Source of the DNA: Ignavibacteriales bacterium | GTDB lineage: Bacteria > Bacteroidota > Ignavibacteria > Ignavibacteriales > Melioribacteraceae | Length of the DNA: 6,858 bases | Assembly (NCBI GenBank): GCA_020635275.1 | Contig: JACKAA010000008.1 | Coordinates: 1-6,858 of the forward strand | Direction: 5' to 3' | Part shown: positions 1-6,506 of the stretch, one piece after another | Layout: each line of letters begins with the position of its first letter | Position numbering within the stretch: position 1 is the first letter of the stretch | Notes under the pieces: model-generated | Seen by the model: only the letters and a program-made list of their open reading frames with translations | The model's database searches: none | Told to the model about the DNA's origin: nothing | Translations under genes and position numbers: made by a program

Positions 1-184
1 AAACTACTTCATTAATCTAATTTGTTATAGTTTTTATTTATTAGCATTTAGACTAATAAATGATCTTTGAGACTTTTACATATTGGAATTTGAAGATATG
101 TTTCTGAACGGAGTATTGAGAAAATTCTAAAGTAACTTAATTATTCTAAGTAAATAATGAATATTATGTTGATCAAAATTATTT
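1..184. other. AT-rich intergenic region downstream of nosY
   Basis: This stretch follows the nosY stop codon and carries no plausible coding sequence on either strand. It holds one clean but AT-rich inverted repeat (36-61, listed separately) and a weaker one near 133-152 with arms of about 5 bp. An 8-bp palindrome, TTGATCAA, lies near 170. I see no GC-rich hairpin followed by a T-run in the direction of the nos genes, so the 3' end of the operon cannot be placed with confidence. Confidence 0.6.
36..61. repeat. 9-bp inverted repeat downstream of nosY
   Basis: The arms ATTTATTAG (36-44) and CTAATAAAT (53-61) are exact reverse complements around an 8-nt loop. The stem is almost entirely A-T. 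Read in the direction of the nos genes, it is followed by an A-rich stretch and not a U-tract, so it does not fit a standard intrinsic terminator. It could be a weak 3' processing structure, an operator for a gene outside the window, or chance in AT-rich DNA. Confidence 0.3.
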
Positions 185-976
185 TTATAAATCTTTTTTG
201 TTAAACACTCTCAATGCTAATTTTATTGGTAAATATGACCAGATTCCAAGCATAACTAAAGAAATTGTAATTCCCAAACCACTTCCAAAAAATTTTTCAA
301 ATACTGCCCCTGTGTAGCCCATTAAAGCAGATACATCAAATTTTAATACAGTTAAAATTCTTCCTAAATCAATTGGATTAATCAACGTTAAAATAAGCGC
401 TAATTTTTCGAGCGGATAATCTTGAAATGCTTGCAGAATATATAATATTAGTCCATCGTAAATAACAGTAAAAAAAAGCCATACAAAAATCGATATTCCT
501 AATCCTTTTAATTTGTCATCATAAAATGTAGAAATTAAAGATGCTAATGCAATAAATATCGTTATTAGAAATGTTCCGGTAAGCATTAATAATACAACAA
601 TATCTAAAGTTGCCATAAATAATTGGTAATTTAATAATATTGGTATTCCAATCCCTAATACAAAACTTAGAATAAATGGAAATACTAGTCCCAATATTAA
701 CCCAAAGAAAAGTGTTTTTCTATTAATTGGTTGAGTTAACATAAAAATTATATAATTTTTATTGTTATAAGTATATATTGTGCCAATTATAATGCTGAAA
801 AGTGGTATAAAAATTATTACAACATTTAATACACTCATTAAAACTTTTGATGGCTCTGCAGTAAAGGAAATCAACCAATAAGTAAAAATCACAAAGAAAA
901 CAAAAAGCCCAATTAACCATTTACTTCTTACATTATCGTGAATTTGGTACTTCATTATTTTCAATATATTTTTCAA
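185..976 (-). CDS. nosY: NosY, ABC-2 type permease of the nos maturation transporter
   Basis: This is the membrane subunit that pairs with the NosF ATPase and, with periplasmic NosD, supports assembly of the copper-sulfur CuZ centre of N2O reductase (family knowledge). The 263-residue protein has about six hydrophobic helices (roughly 20-38, 50-70, 88-112, 122-149, 158-182 and 234-256), as expected for an ABC-2 permease. The TQPINR segment (81-86) and NPIDLGR segment (200-206) resemble conserved NosY motifs. The start is TTG at 976, sharing TTGA with the nosF stop codon. An AGGGAAGG ribosome site (988-981) lies 4 nt upstream, which favours TTG over the first ATG at 955 (256 residues). It is the last gene of the cluster in this window. 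Identity rests on membrane topology, the motifs and its place after nosD and nosF. Confidence 0.93.
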   Translation of the reverse strand: MKNILKIMKYQIHDNVRSKWLIGLFVFFVIFTYWLISFTAEPSKVLMSVLNVVIIFIPLFSIIIGTIYTYNNKNYIIFMLTQPINRKTLFFGLILGLVFPFILSFVLGIGIPILLNYQLFMATLDIVVLLMLTGTFLITIFIALASLISTFYDDKLKGLGISIFVWLFFTVIYDGLILYILQAFQDYPLEKLALILTLINPIDLGRILTVLKFDVSALMGYTGAVFEKFFGSGLGITISLVMLGIWSYLPIKLALRVFNKKDL

Positions 977-1680
977 GCTACCTTCCCTATCATTATTGCT
1001 GCTACTGATCTTTCAAGATTTTTTCCACCTGTCATATTAATTAATTCTTCTAAAGAACCATGAAAAGATATTTTACCTTCAAGAATAAATGCTATTCTCT
1101 GAGCCAGATCCTCTAATTCACTAATTATATGTGAAGTAAATAAAATTGTCTTCCCCTTTTTATTTTCAGTTAATATTTTATCCTTTAGTAGACTGCTGGA
1201 AACAGGATCTAAACCTGCTGTTGGTTCATCAAGTATTAAAATATTTGGATTGAACAAGAATGCCAATGCTGCATTTACTTTTTGCATTGTTCCTCCAGAA
1301 AGATTTTTTAGTCTTTTATTCATTTCCCTTTTTAATTTGAATTCAATAATAAGTTCTTCATCGCAATATGAATTAGGTCTTAAATCTTTCACCATTTCAA
1401 AAATGTTCTGAACTATAAGATTTTCTGGAAAACTAGCAATTTGAGGCATATAGCCAATAATATTTCTATAATCACTTTCGCCATTTATTAATTTTCCATC
1501 AATTTTTATTGAGCCGTCATATTTTTTTATTAATCCAAGTATCGATTTTATAAGAGTTGTTTTACCTGCTCCATTAGGTCCTACCAAATAAGTAATTTTA
1601 CCCTTCTCAATATTCAGATTAATATTATTAAGCACATGTAAATTTGCGTATGCTTTATTTAAATTATTTATTTCTATCAT
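973..1680 (-). CDS. nosF: NosF, ABC transporter ATPase for NosZ maturation
   Basis: This cytoplasmic ATPase powers the NosFY complex, which acts with NosD in building the CuZ site of N2O reductase (family knowledge). The 235-residue protein has a complete nucleotide-binding domain: Walker A GPNGAGKTT (34-42), Q-loop glutamine at 80, signature LSGGT (127-131), Walker B ILILDEP (147-153), D-loop AGLDP (155-159) and switch histidine 184. No catalytic residue is missing. The length is somewhat short for an ABC ATPase with a C-terminal extension but complete. The start ATG overlaps the nosD stop by 4 bp (ATGA), and the stop overlaps the nosY start by 4 bp. The ABC fold alone would not give the substrate. 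The assignment to Nos comes from the neighbours nosD, nosY, nosL and nosZ. Confidence 0.95.
   Translation of the reverse strand: MIEINNLNKAYANLHVLNNINLNIEKGKITYLVGPNGAGKTTLIKSILGLIKKYDGSIKIDGKLINGESDYRNIIGYMPQIASFPENLIVQNIFEMVKDLRPNSYCDEELIIEFKLKREMNKRLKNLSGGTMQKVNAALAFLFNPNILILDEPTAGLDPVSSSLLKDKILTENKKGKTILFTSHIISELEDLAQRIAFILEGKISFHGSLEELINMTGGKNLERSVAAIMIGKVA
977..988 (-). promoter_or_regulatory. Ribosome binding site deciding the nosY TTG start
   Basis: On the minus strand AGGGAAGG occupies 988-981, four bases before the TTG codon at 976-974. It lies inside the last codons of nosF. Its position supports the TTG start and coupled translation of NosF and NosY. Confidence 0.6.
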
Positions 1681-2942
1681 AATATTTTCTTCATAGAAGG
1701 CGAATTATCTAATAAAGTTTCCGGTGTTAAAATTGGGAAAATTCTCTCTGCTGCGTCAAGAATGTCAACAAATAAACTTCGAATTAAAATAAGCGTAGGT
1801 TTATTTTTTTCTACAACTAAAGAAAATAGTTTTACTGGTCTAAATGGAATATCTCCAATGCCATCTTTATCAATATCATAACCTTTGTATTCGGACCAGT
1901 AATTATTTTCAAAAGTGTTAAAATTCTTAATACTGTTTGTACTTACATCAAATGAATTAGCCATAAAATTATTTTTAATAAAATGATTATCCATAGAATT
2001 TGCCATTAATCTAATTGCCCAACCATTTTCTTCAAAATTATTTCCCTCAACTTTAATTCTGTTTGATCCTTCTATATAAATTCCACTTGAATTTTTTATA
2101 AAGTAATTATTTTTAATTTCACTATCTGCAATATCTTTTAGTAATATTCCATATGAAGCAGCACCCCAATTACTGACAAATTCATTGCCGAGCATTTTAA
2201 CATTTTTTGTGTACATCACTGCCACTCCGGCACCATTATTAATAAATTTATTATTGGTGTAGCTACAATCATCCGAAAACATAAAGTGAAGACCGTATCT
2301 TAAATTTCCTTCAGATTTATTATTCTTAATATAACTTTCTTTAACAAATTCAAAGTATATTCCATCTCTATGACCACTTACATAATTCTTTATAACTTTG
2401 ATGTCTTTACAATACCAAAGATGAATACCATTGCCTGAATATGATTCTTTCTTGTTATATGCTTTTAATTTATTTTCTGTTATTAAAATATCAGATGATC
2501 TTGCAAGATAAATTCCAAAAAAATTATTCTCAAAAATATTATTCTTTATAATACACCCTTTGACTGAGTCTAATTTAATTGCTGAATTATCATCAATAAA
2601 ACTTATACCTGTATTGATAAATTTAATACCTGAAACCAAAACTGAATCTGCTAGAATTGTTAATATTTGATTTTTGCCTTCTCCATCTATTACAGCACCT
2701 TCATTACTTTTAAATGTTATTTTTTTATCTATAATTAAATTACTCTCAATAAAATGTTCATTATGCAGAATGATTGTATCAAATTTTTGGCAGGCTGAGA
2801 GCGCATCTTTTATTGTTTTAAAATTATAATTTTTCCCAACGTGAAGTTCTTTAGAGCTTAATGTAATTGGAATACTCCAAAGATAAATCAGAGTTATTAC
2901 TAATTTTGATATGTAACTATTTATTCCATTTTTCTTTAACAT
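1677..2942 (-). CDS. nosD: NosD, periplasmic beta-helix protein for CuZ assembly
   Basis: NosD is a periplasmic factor needed to mature the CuZ centre of NosZ; it works with the NosFY transporter (family knowledge). The 421-residue protein starts with a Sec-type leader: lysines at 3-4 and a hydrophobic core at about 13-28, with no lipobox. Residues ~65-350 are short repeats rich in N-N-x-F and G-I-Y/H patterns, the mark of a right-handed parallel beta-helix (CASH domain). Segments NGIHLWYC (171-178), RDGIYFEF (192-199), RYGLHFMFSDD (215-225) and GAGVAVMYTK (237-246) are typical of NosD. An acidic D-x-D-x-D-G-x-G-D loop (356-364) could bind calcium. A conserved tail (about 384-421) with AERIFPILTPE and SPSMKK follows the helix. 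The reading frame starts inside nosL, overlapping it by 26 bp, and ends in a 4-bp ATGA overlap with nosF. Confidence 0.95.
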   Translation of the reverse strand: MLKKNGINSYISKLVITLIYLWSIPITLSSKELHVGKNYNFKTIKDALSACQKFDTIILHNEHFIESNLIIDKKITFKSNEGAVIDGEGKNQILTILADSVLVSGIKFINTGISFIDDNSAIKLDSVKGCIIKNNIFENNFFGIYLARSSDILITENKLKAYNKKESYSGNGIHLWYCKDIKVIKNYVSGHRDGIYFEFVKESYIKNNKSEGNLRYGLHFMFSDDCSYTNNKFINNGAGVAVMYTKNVKMLGNEFVSNWGAASYGILLKDIADSEIKNNYFIKNSSGIYIEGSNRIKVEGNNFEENGWAIRLMANSMDNHFIKNNFMANSFDVSTNSIKNFNTFENNYWSEYKGYDIDKDGIGDIPFRPVKLFSLVVEKNKPTLILIRSLFVDILDAAERIFPILTPETLLDNSPSMKKIL

Positions 2943-3360
2943 AGCCTAATAATTCTTTCCATTTAATTTCTGAACCACCGTGTTGCTGTTTCATATTATC
3001 TAATTCAATTATTGATGAAAATGCGGTTAAATTTAATCCCATTGGACTTCTTAAATTTTCACTTAATAAAAAAAAAGATACTTCTTTGTTAATTAATTCA
3101 GCATTGCCGTTAAAGTTAGTTACCCAAAGAGTTGTATTTATGTTATTTTCATTGCTCATTGAAAAGTCAGCTAAGCATTCAATAGAATCAAATTTGTAAA
3201 CTTTTCCTTTAGAGGTGACTAATTCAGCACCGTAATTTGGATTTGAAATTATCATTCTGCAATTTTCACAACTATCATGTCCATAATTAATTGGTTCAGG
3301 TTTATTTGAACAATAATTAAACAATAACAGAAGTATGATACATAAAATAATTTTACGCAT
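2917..3360 (-). CDS. nosL: NosL, copper chaperone lipoprotein
   Basis: NosL is a membrane-anchored periplasmic Cu(I) chaperone that delivers copper to NosZ (family knowledge). The 147-residue protein has a lipoprotein leader ending at Cys17. The lipobox LFNYC is unusual because tyrosine precedes the cysteine, where Gly, Ala or Ser is the norm. The copper site CENCRM is present (Cys31, Cys34, Met36), with His28 just before it. Other NosL features are KFDSIECL (56-63, Cys62) and SPMG (105-108, Met107). The start codon overlaps the end of the upstream membrane protein gene by 8 bp (ATGCGTAA), and an AGGA ribosome site lies inside that gene. The 3' end overlaps nosD by 26 bp. It is slightly shorter than many NosL proteins, but no core motif is missing. 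Confidence 0.93.
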   Translation of the reverse strand: MRKIILCIILLLLFNYCSNKPEPINYGHDSCENCRMIISNPNYGAELVTSKGKVYKFDSIECLADFSMSNENNINTTLWVTNFNGNAELINKEVSFFLLSENLRSPMGLNLTAFSSIIELDNMKQQHGGSEIKWKELLGYVKEKWNK

Positions 3361-3940
3361 TTTTAATCCTAACTTTTTTATAATAATTAATTAAAATATA
3401 ACAGCTAATTAATATTGTAAAACCAATTAGGTAACTCCCGACATCTGGTAATGAAACAGATGTCATATTTAATAATTGTTTTGATCCAATCAGAGGTGGT
3501 TGATATGTCATTCCAGGAACTTTTATTGGTGCAGTTGGATTCAGATCATGGCCATAATCATAACCCCAGATGTAATAATCATATAATCCGATTATCATTA
3601 AAATAATTATGGAAGCCACCCAAGCAATTAAAAATTTAATATTTTTTATCAATGCAACTGTTATGCCGAATAGTGTTAATAAAATTACTATATATGGCAT
3701 TATTTTTAATTCTGGTATTGAAGAAGGTTCAATCTCTTTCATACCAATGTAATGATTTAACTTATTTATGTTATTCAAATCATATTCAGATACACCGGTA
3801 ATTTTATCAATCCATATTCTAAGTCCAATTCCTTCCGGATATTGGGGTGCATTTAAGTCAATTTTCCAAATTGGAAAAATGAATGTACCAAGTAACAGAA
3901 TTGCCGCAATTAGTATTAAAATTCTTTCTTTTTTATTCAT
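3353..3940 (-). CDS. Four-helix membrane protein of nos clusters (NosB-position, function unknown)
   Basis: I recognise this as a membrane protein that accompanies clade II nosZ genes in Bacteroidetes-like genomes, but no biochemical function is known to me. It sits directly after nosZ, where other clade II clusters carry nosB. The 195 residues give four helices (about 7-24, 82-99, 102-120 and 167-186). The N-terminal KKER, the KNIK turn at 99-102 and the C-terminal KKVRIK are basic. By the positive-inside rule, loops 25-81 and 121-166 therefore face the periplasm. Both loops look constrained: APQYPEGIGL (31-40), LNHYIGM (61-67) and IPEL (75-78) in the first; YDYGHDLNP (127-135), PGMTYQPPLIGSK (142-154) and LNM (157-159) in the second. 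His63, Met67, His131, Met144 and Met159 could bind copper, but this is inference. It overlaps nosL by 8 bp. The gene symbol is withheld because homology to NosB is not shown. Confidence 0.85.
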   Translation of the reverse strand: MNKKERILILIAAILLLGTFIFPIWKIDLNAPQYPEGIGLRIWIDKITGVSEYDLNNINKLNHYIGMKEIEPSSIPELKIMPYIVILLTLFGITVALIKNIKFLIAWVASIIILMIIGLYDYYIWGYDYGHDLNPTAPIKVPGMTYQPPLIGSKQLLNMTSVSLPDVGSYLIGFTILISCYILINYYKKVRIKNA

Positions 3941-3981
3941 TTTAATGCCTTAGAATTTTACATATTATAAATATTAAAGTC

Positions 3982-4026
3982 GTTGCTTCCAATTGGAAAA
4001 ATGTTCGCGCATCAATTAGAAGCAAC
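3982..4026 (-). other. Stem-loop between nosZ and the accessory genes
   Basis: Arms 3982-3995 (GTTGCTTCCAATTG on +) and 4013-4026 (CAATTAGAAGCAAC on +) pair over 14 bp around a 17-nt loop. In the minus-strand transcript all 14 positions pair, with a single U-G wobble. The stem begins 6 nt after the nosZ stop codon. On the nos transcript it is followed by GACUUUAAUAUUU, a weak U-tract, so it looks more like a leaky terminator, a 3'-end stabiliser or a processing site than a full terminator. On the plus strand it is followed by TTTTCTCT, but no plus-strand gene leads into it. It could let nosZ mRNA accumulate above the accessory gene mRNA. Confidence 0.65.
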
Positions 4027-4032
4027 TTTTCT

Positions 4033-5973
4033 CTAATTATAACTTAGTTTAATATCACTATTTTTTGCTGATATTCTAATATAACCTTGCATCTCTTGGT
4101 GAAGTGCTGAACAAAAATCTGTGCAATAAAACGGGAAAACTCCTTCGTTCTGCGGATTCCAAATTGCTGTTCTTGTTTGTCCTGGCATTACCAAAAGTTC
4201 AGCAGTATTCATTCCTTTCACTGCAAATCCATGTGGAATATCCCAATCTTGCTCTAAATTAGTTATATGGAAAAATACTTTATCGCCAACTTTAACTCCT
4301 TCAATATTATCAGGCTTAAAGTGAGTTCTTGTAGTAGTCATATAAATGTGTACTTCATTTCCATTTCTCTCAACTTTTGCATCTTTTTCTGATCTAAGTC
4401 CATATTCATGTTCGTTATTCCCAAGTTCAAATATTCTTCTTTGATTGTTTATTAGTTTTTCAGCAGGAATACCTTGAGCATAATGAGGTTCGCCTATTGT
4501 TGGAAAATCTAACAATAATTTCATTTTATCACCAGATATATCAAATAATTGTGCTGATTGACATAATTCAGGGCCGGTAGGTAAATATCTGTCCTTAGTA
4601 ATTTTATTTAATGAAACTAAATATTTACCGGAAGGTGATTTACTATCTCCACCTGGGATCATTAAATGTCCAATTGAATAGTAGGATGGTACTCTATCAA
4701 CAACTTCCCAAGTTCCTAATTTCCATTTAACAACTTCAGACGAAATGAAAGCGGAAGTATATGCAAAACCATTTCCATCAAATTCGGTATGCAATGGACC
4801 CAATCCTGGATCCTGTACTTCTCCTGCAATAATAGATTCATATTTTAAGACTGGAATGCCAGATATTTCTGAAATAAATTCTTTACCTTCAATAGCTTTA
4901 ATCATTTTTGTAAATGAGTGAACGGGGATTATTGTTGCCAGCTTTCCTCCAGCTACAATATATTCACCTGAAGGATCAACATCTACACCATGAGGTGATT
5001 TAGGAGTTGGTAAATAATATATTATTCCAGGGCATTCACTAGGATCAATAACTACTATTTTGTTGATCTTTTCAGATGTGGCAGAATGAGTACTGTTGCT
5101 GTAATGATTTCTATAATATTCAGTATTATAGACTTTACCTTTTCCTTCCTTTAAGTATTCTTCAGCTTTCTTCCAGTTTACTGCAGCAATAAAATCTTTA
5201 TCATTCTGAGAAGCATTAATTTCAAGTAATTCATTAGCTTGCTCACTATTATATGAAGTAAAAAATGCCCAGCCATGTGAAGGTCCTTTCCCAGCATGTG
5301 CAAGATCATAATTAAAACCTGGAACTAAAATTTGAAATTCTATATTCATATTCCCAGATTCTTTATCAACTTTTATAAATGAAAGAGTACCTTTGAAATT
5401 TTCTTTGTATGAAGAAATAGGAACATCTTTTTGAGGTATTGGAACACTAAATCTTGTAGAAGCTACAACATATTCTGTATTCATAGTAACAAAGGGAGAA
5501 CCATGGTTACCCGCTGAATTCGGAATTTCGATAATTTCCTCTGTTTCAAAAGTAGTTAAATCTATTCTTGCAACTCTTGGTGTGTTATTAGCGTTTATAA
5601 ATAGCCAGCGACCATCTGTTTCACCATTTGTTTGAGAAAGTTCAGGATGATGTGCATCGTCCCATGGAACAAATCCATAAGAAGTTTGAAGCATTGGTTT
5701 TGTTTCTTCATTATATCCGTAACTGTTTTCAGGATGTTGAGAAAAAACCGGAATTATTTTGAATAATCTACCGGAAGGTAAACCGTATACAGTAACTTGT
5801 CCGCTAAAACCTCCAGACATGAACGAGTAAAATTCATCGTACTGCCCCGGAGCAACATATACTTTTTCAGCAGCATCTGATGTACCTGGTTTATTCCCAT
5901 TACTTGAACATGATGAAAGTAGTGTTATAAAAAGAAAAGAAATAGCCAATATTATTTTTTTTGTGTTAGACAT
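4033..5973 (-). CDS. nosZ: NosZ, nitrous oxide reductase, clade II (atypical), lipoprotein
   Basis: NosZ reduces N2O to N2 in the periplasm using the four-copper CuZ centre and the electron-entry CuA centre. The 646-residue protein has a seven-bladed propeller region followed by a cupredoxin domain (from about 530). All seven CuZ histidines can be assigned: His108 and His109 (DDAHHPE), His157 (GNHG), His328 (SPHG), His395 (PLHT), His436 (IGH) and His497 (EPH). CuA ligands are His581 (IPHGF), Cys617, Cys621, His625 and Met628 within CTDFCSALHQEM. The Asp at 619, where clade I enzymes have Trp, marks clade II. The leader is Sec-type with lipobox LSSC, giving a lipidated Cys22 and no twin-arginine motif. 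AGGAGA lies 5 nt before the ATG, the best ribosome site in the window. Nothing suggests inactivation. Confidence 0.98.
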   Translation of the reverse strand: MSNTKKIILAISFLFITLLSSCSSNGNKPGTSDAAEKVYVAPGQYDEFYSFMSGGFSGQVTVYGLPSGRLFKIIPVFSQHPENSYGYNEETKPMLQTSYGFVPWDDAHHPELSQTNGETDGRWLFINANNTPRVARIDLTTFETEEIIEIPNSAGNHGSPFVTMNTEYVVASTRFSVPIPQKDVPISSYKENFKGTLSFIKVDKESGNMNIEFQILVPGFNYDLAHAGKGPSHGWAFFTSYNSEQANELLEINASQNDKDFIAAVNWKKAEEYLKEGKGKVYNTEYYRNHYSNSTHSATSEKINKIVVIDPSECPGIIYYLPTPKSPHGVDVDPSGEYIVAGGKLATIIPVHSFTKMIKAIEGKEFISEISGIPVLKYESIIAGEVQDPGLGPLHTEFDGNGFAYTSAFISSEVVKWKLGTWEVVDRVPSYYSIGHLMIPGGDSKSPSGKYLVSLNKITKDRYLPTGPELCQSAQLFDISGDKMKLLLDFPTIGEPHYAQGIPAEKLINNQRRIFELGNNEHEYGLRSEKDAKVERNGNEVHIYMTTTRTHFKPDNIEGVKVGDKVFFHITNLEQDWDIPHGFAVKGMNTAELLVMPGQTRTAIWNPQNEGVFPFYCTDFCSALHQEMQGYIRISAKNSDIKLSYN

Positions 5974-5978
5974 AAGTC

Positions 5979-5984
5979 TCTCCT
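5979..5984 (-). promoter_or_regulatory. Strong Shine-Dalgarno of nosZ
   Basis: AGGAGA on the minus strand sits 5 nt upstream of the nosZ ATG, in the 14-bp gap after the cytochrome gene. It is a closer match to the anti-Shine-Dalgarno sequence than the AGGA or AAGG sites of neighbouring genes, consistent with high output of the catalytic enzyme. Confidence 0.65.
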
Positions 5985-5987
5985 ATT

Positions 5988-6458
5988 TTAGTGACTTGAT
6001 TCCATTCTTAAAAATTCAAGAAGTGCTCTTGCATTTTCTTGTGTAACGTTTTGAAATGTCATTTGATTTGCATGAATTGCTAATAATTTTTTTGCCTCAG
6101 GATGACGTTTTGTCATCTCCTCAGGATTTAAGATCATATTCATAATATATTCCGGAGTTCTTCTTTCTGTAACTCCTCTTAACGCAGGACCCGTATAACG
6201 TTCATCCAACTTATGGCATTGAGCACATTTTTCATCAAATAACTTTCTGCCTTGTTCGGCAAGTGAATTATTAATTTCACCAATTTGTAGTTTTGATTTA
6301 ATTGGCCCTACACCATTTTCTAACTCAAACAATGTTAATCCAAATTTTTCTGCCAATTTTTCATTAGCCGAAGAATTTGAATTTGTTTCTGAGTCGTTAT
6401 TGTTACAGCTTGTTAGTGCTATTAGTGTAAATACTATGTAAATAATATATTTATGCAT
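5988..6458 (-). CDS. Monoheme c-type cytochrome lipoprotein, putative electron donor to NosZ
   Basis: This is a small class I-like cytochrome c anchored by lipid in the periplasm. The 156-residue protein has a short Sec leader with lipobox LTSC (Cys18), then an Asn/Ser/acid-rich linker to about residue 32. A segment with ELENGVGPIK (45-54) precedes the heme domain. The single heme motif is CAQCH (Cys78, Cys81, His82), followed by YTGPALRGV, the usual loop after the heme in such cytochromes. Met133 (ANQMTF) is the likely distal iron ligand. The C-terminal helix ARALLEFLRM closes the fold. It ends 14 bp before nosZ and has an AGGA ribosome site 5 nt from its ATG. Position and cofactor make it the best candidate for the physiological electron donor of NosZ, but that role is inferred. 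Confidence 0.92.
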   Translation of the reverse strand: MHKYIIYIVFTLIALTSCNNNDSETNSNSSANEKLAEKFGLTLFELENGVGPIKSKLQIGEINNSLAEQGRKLFDEKCAQCHKLDERYTGPALRGVTERRTPEYIMNMILNPEEMTKRHPEAKKLLAIHANQMTFQNVTQENARALLEFLRMESSH

Positions 6459-6506
6459 AATTATCCTATATTAATTATAAAAAAGAATATTTTGTCTTAT
6501 TTAATA
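6459..6506 (-). promoter_or_regulatory. Spacer between the regulator and cytochrome genes, possible promoter/operator
   Basis: This 48-bp AT-rich gap is the only sizeable non-coding space upstream of the cytochrome-nosZ pair, so any promoter separate from that of the regulator would lie here or inside the regulator gene. On the minus strand it contains TATAAT (6479-6474), though it sits unusually close to the AGGA ribosome site (6467-6464) and has no good -35. A short imperfect inverted repeat, AAGA (6483-6486) and TCTT (6495-6498), could be part of an operator. No FNR-type TTGAT-N4-ATCAA box is seen. The regulator and nos genes may equally be co-transcribed. Confidence 0.25.

Noticed and set aside
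133..152. Short inverted repeat (ACTTA/TAAGT) as an operon terminator after nosY.
   Set aside because: The stem is only about 5 bp, fully A-T apart from one pair, and not followed by a T-run in the nos direction.
168..178. TTGATCAA palindrome as an FNR-type site.
   Set aside because: FNR/CRP-type boxes need a 4-bp spacer between the half sites, and this lies downstream of the last gene.
1750..2750. Repeated N-N-x-F type codon patterns in nosD as a DNA tandem repeat.
   Set aside because: The periodicity is in the protein, from beta-helix turns, and the underlying DNA units are not near-identical.
3768..3953. A 61-residue open frame on the plus strand.
   Set aside because: It lies wholly opposite the membrane protein gene (plus its first upstream bases), has no ribosome site or recognisable domain, and is best seen as an antisense shadow.
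6474..6502. A sigma70-like promoter with TATAAT at 6479-6474 for the cytochrome-nosZ genes.
   Set aside because: The DNA is so AT-rich that TATAAT is expected by chance, there is no matching -35 at 16-18 bp, and transcription would start almost on top of the ribosome site. It is kept only as part of a low-confidence spacer entry.
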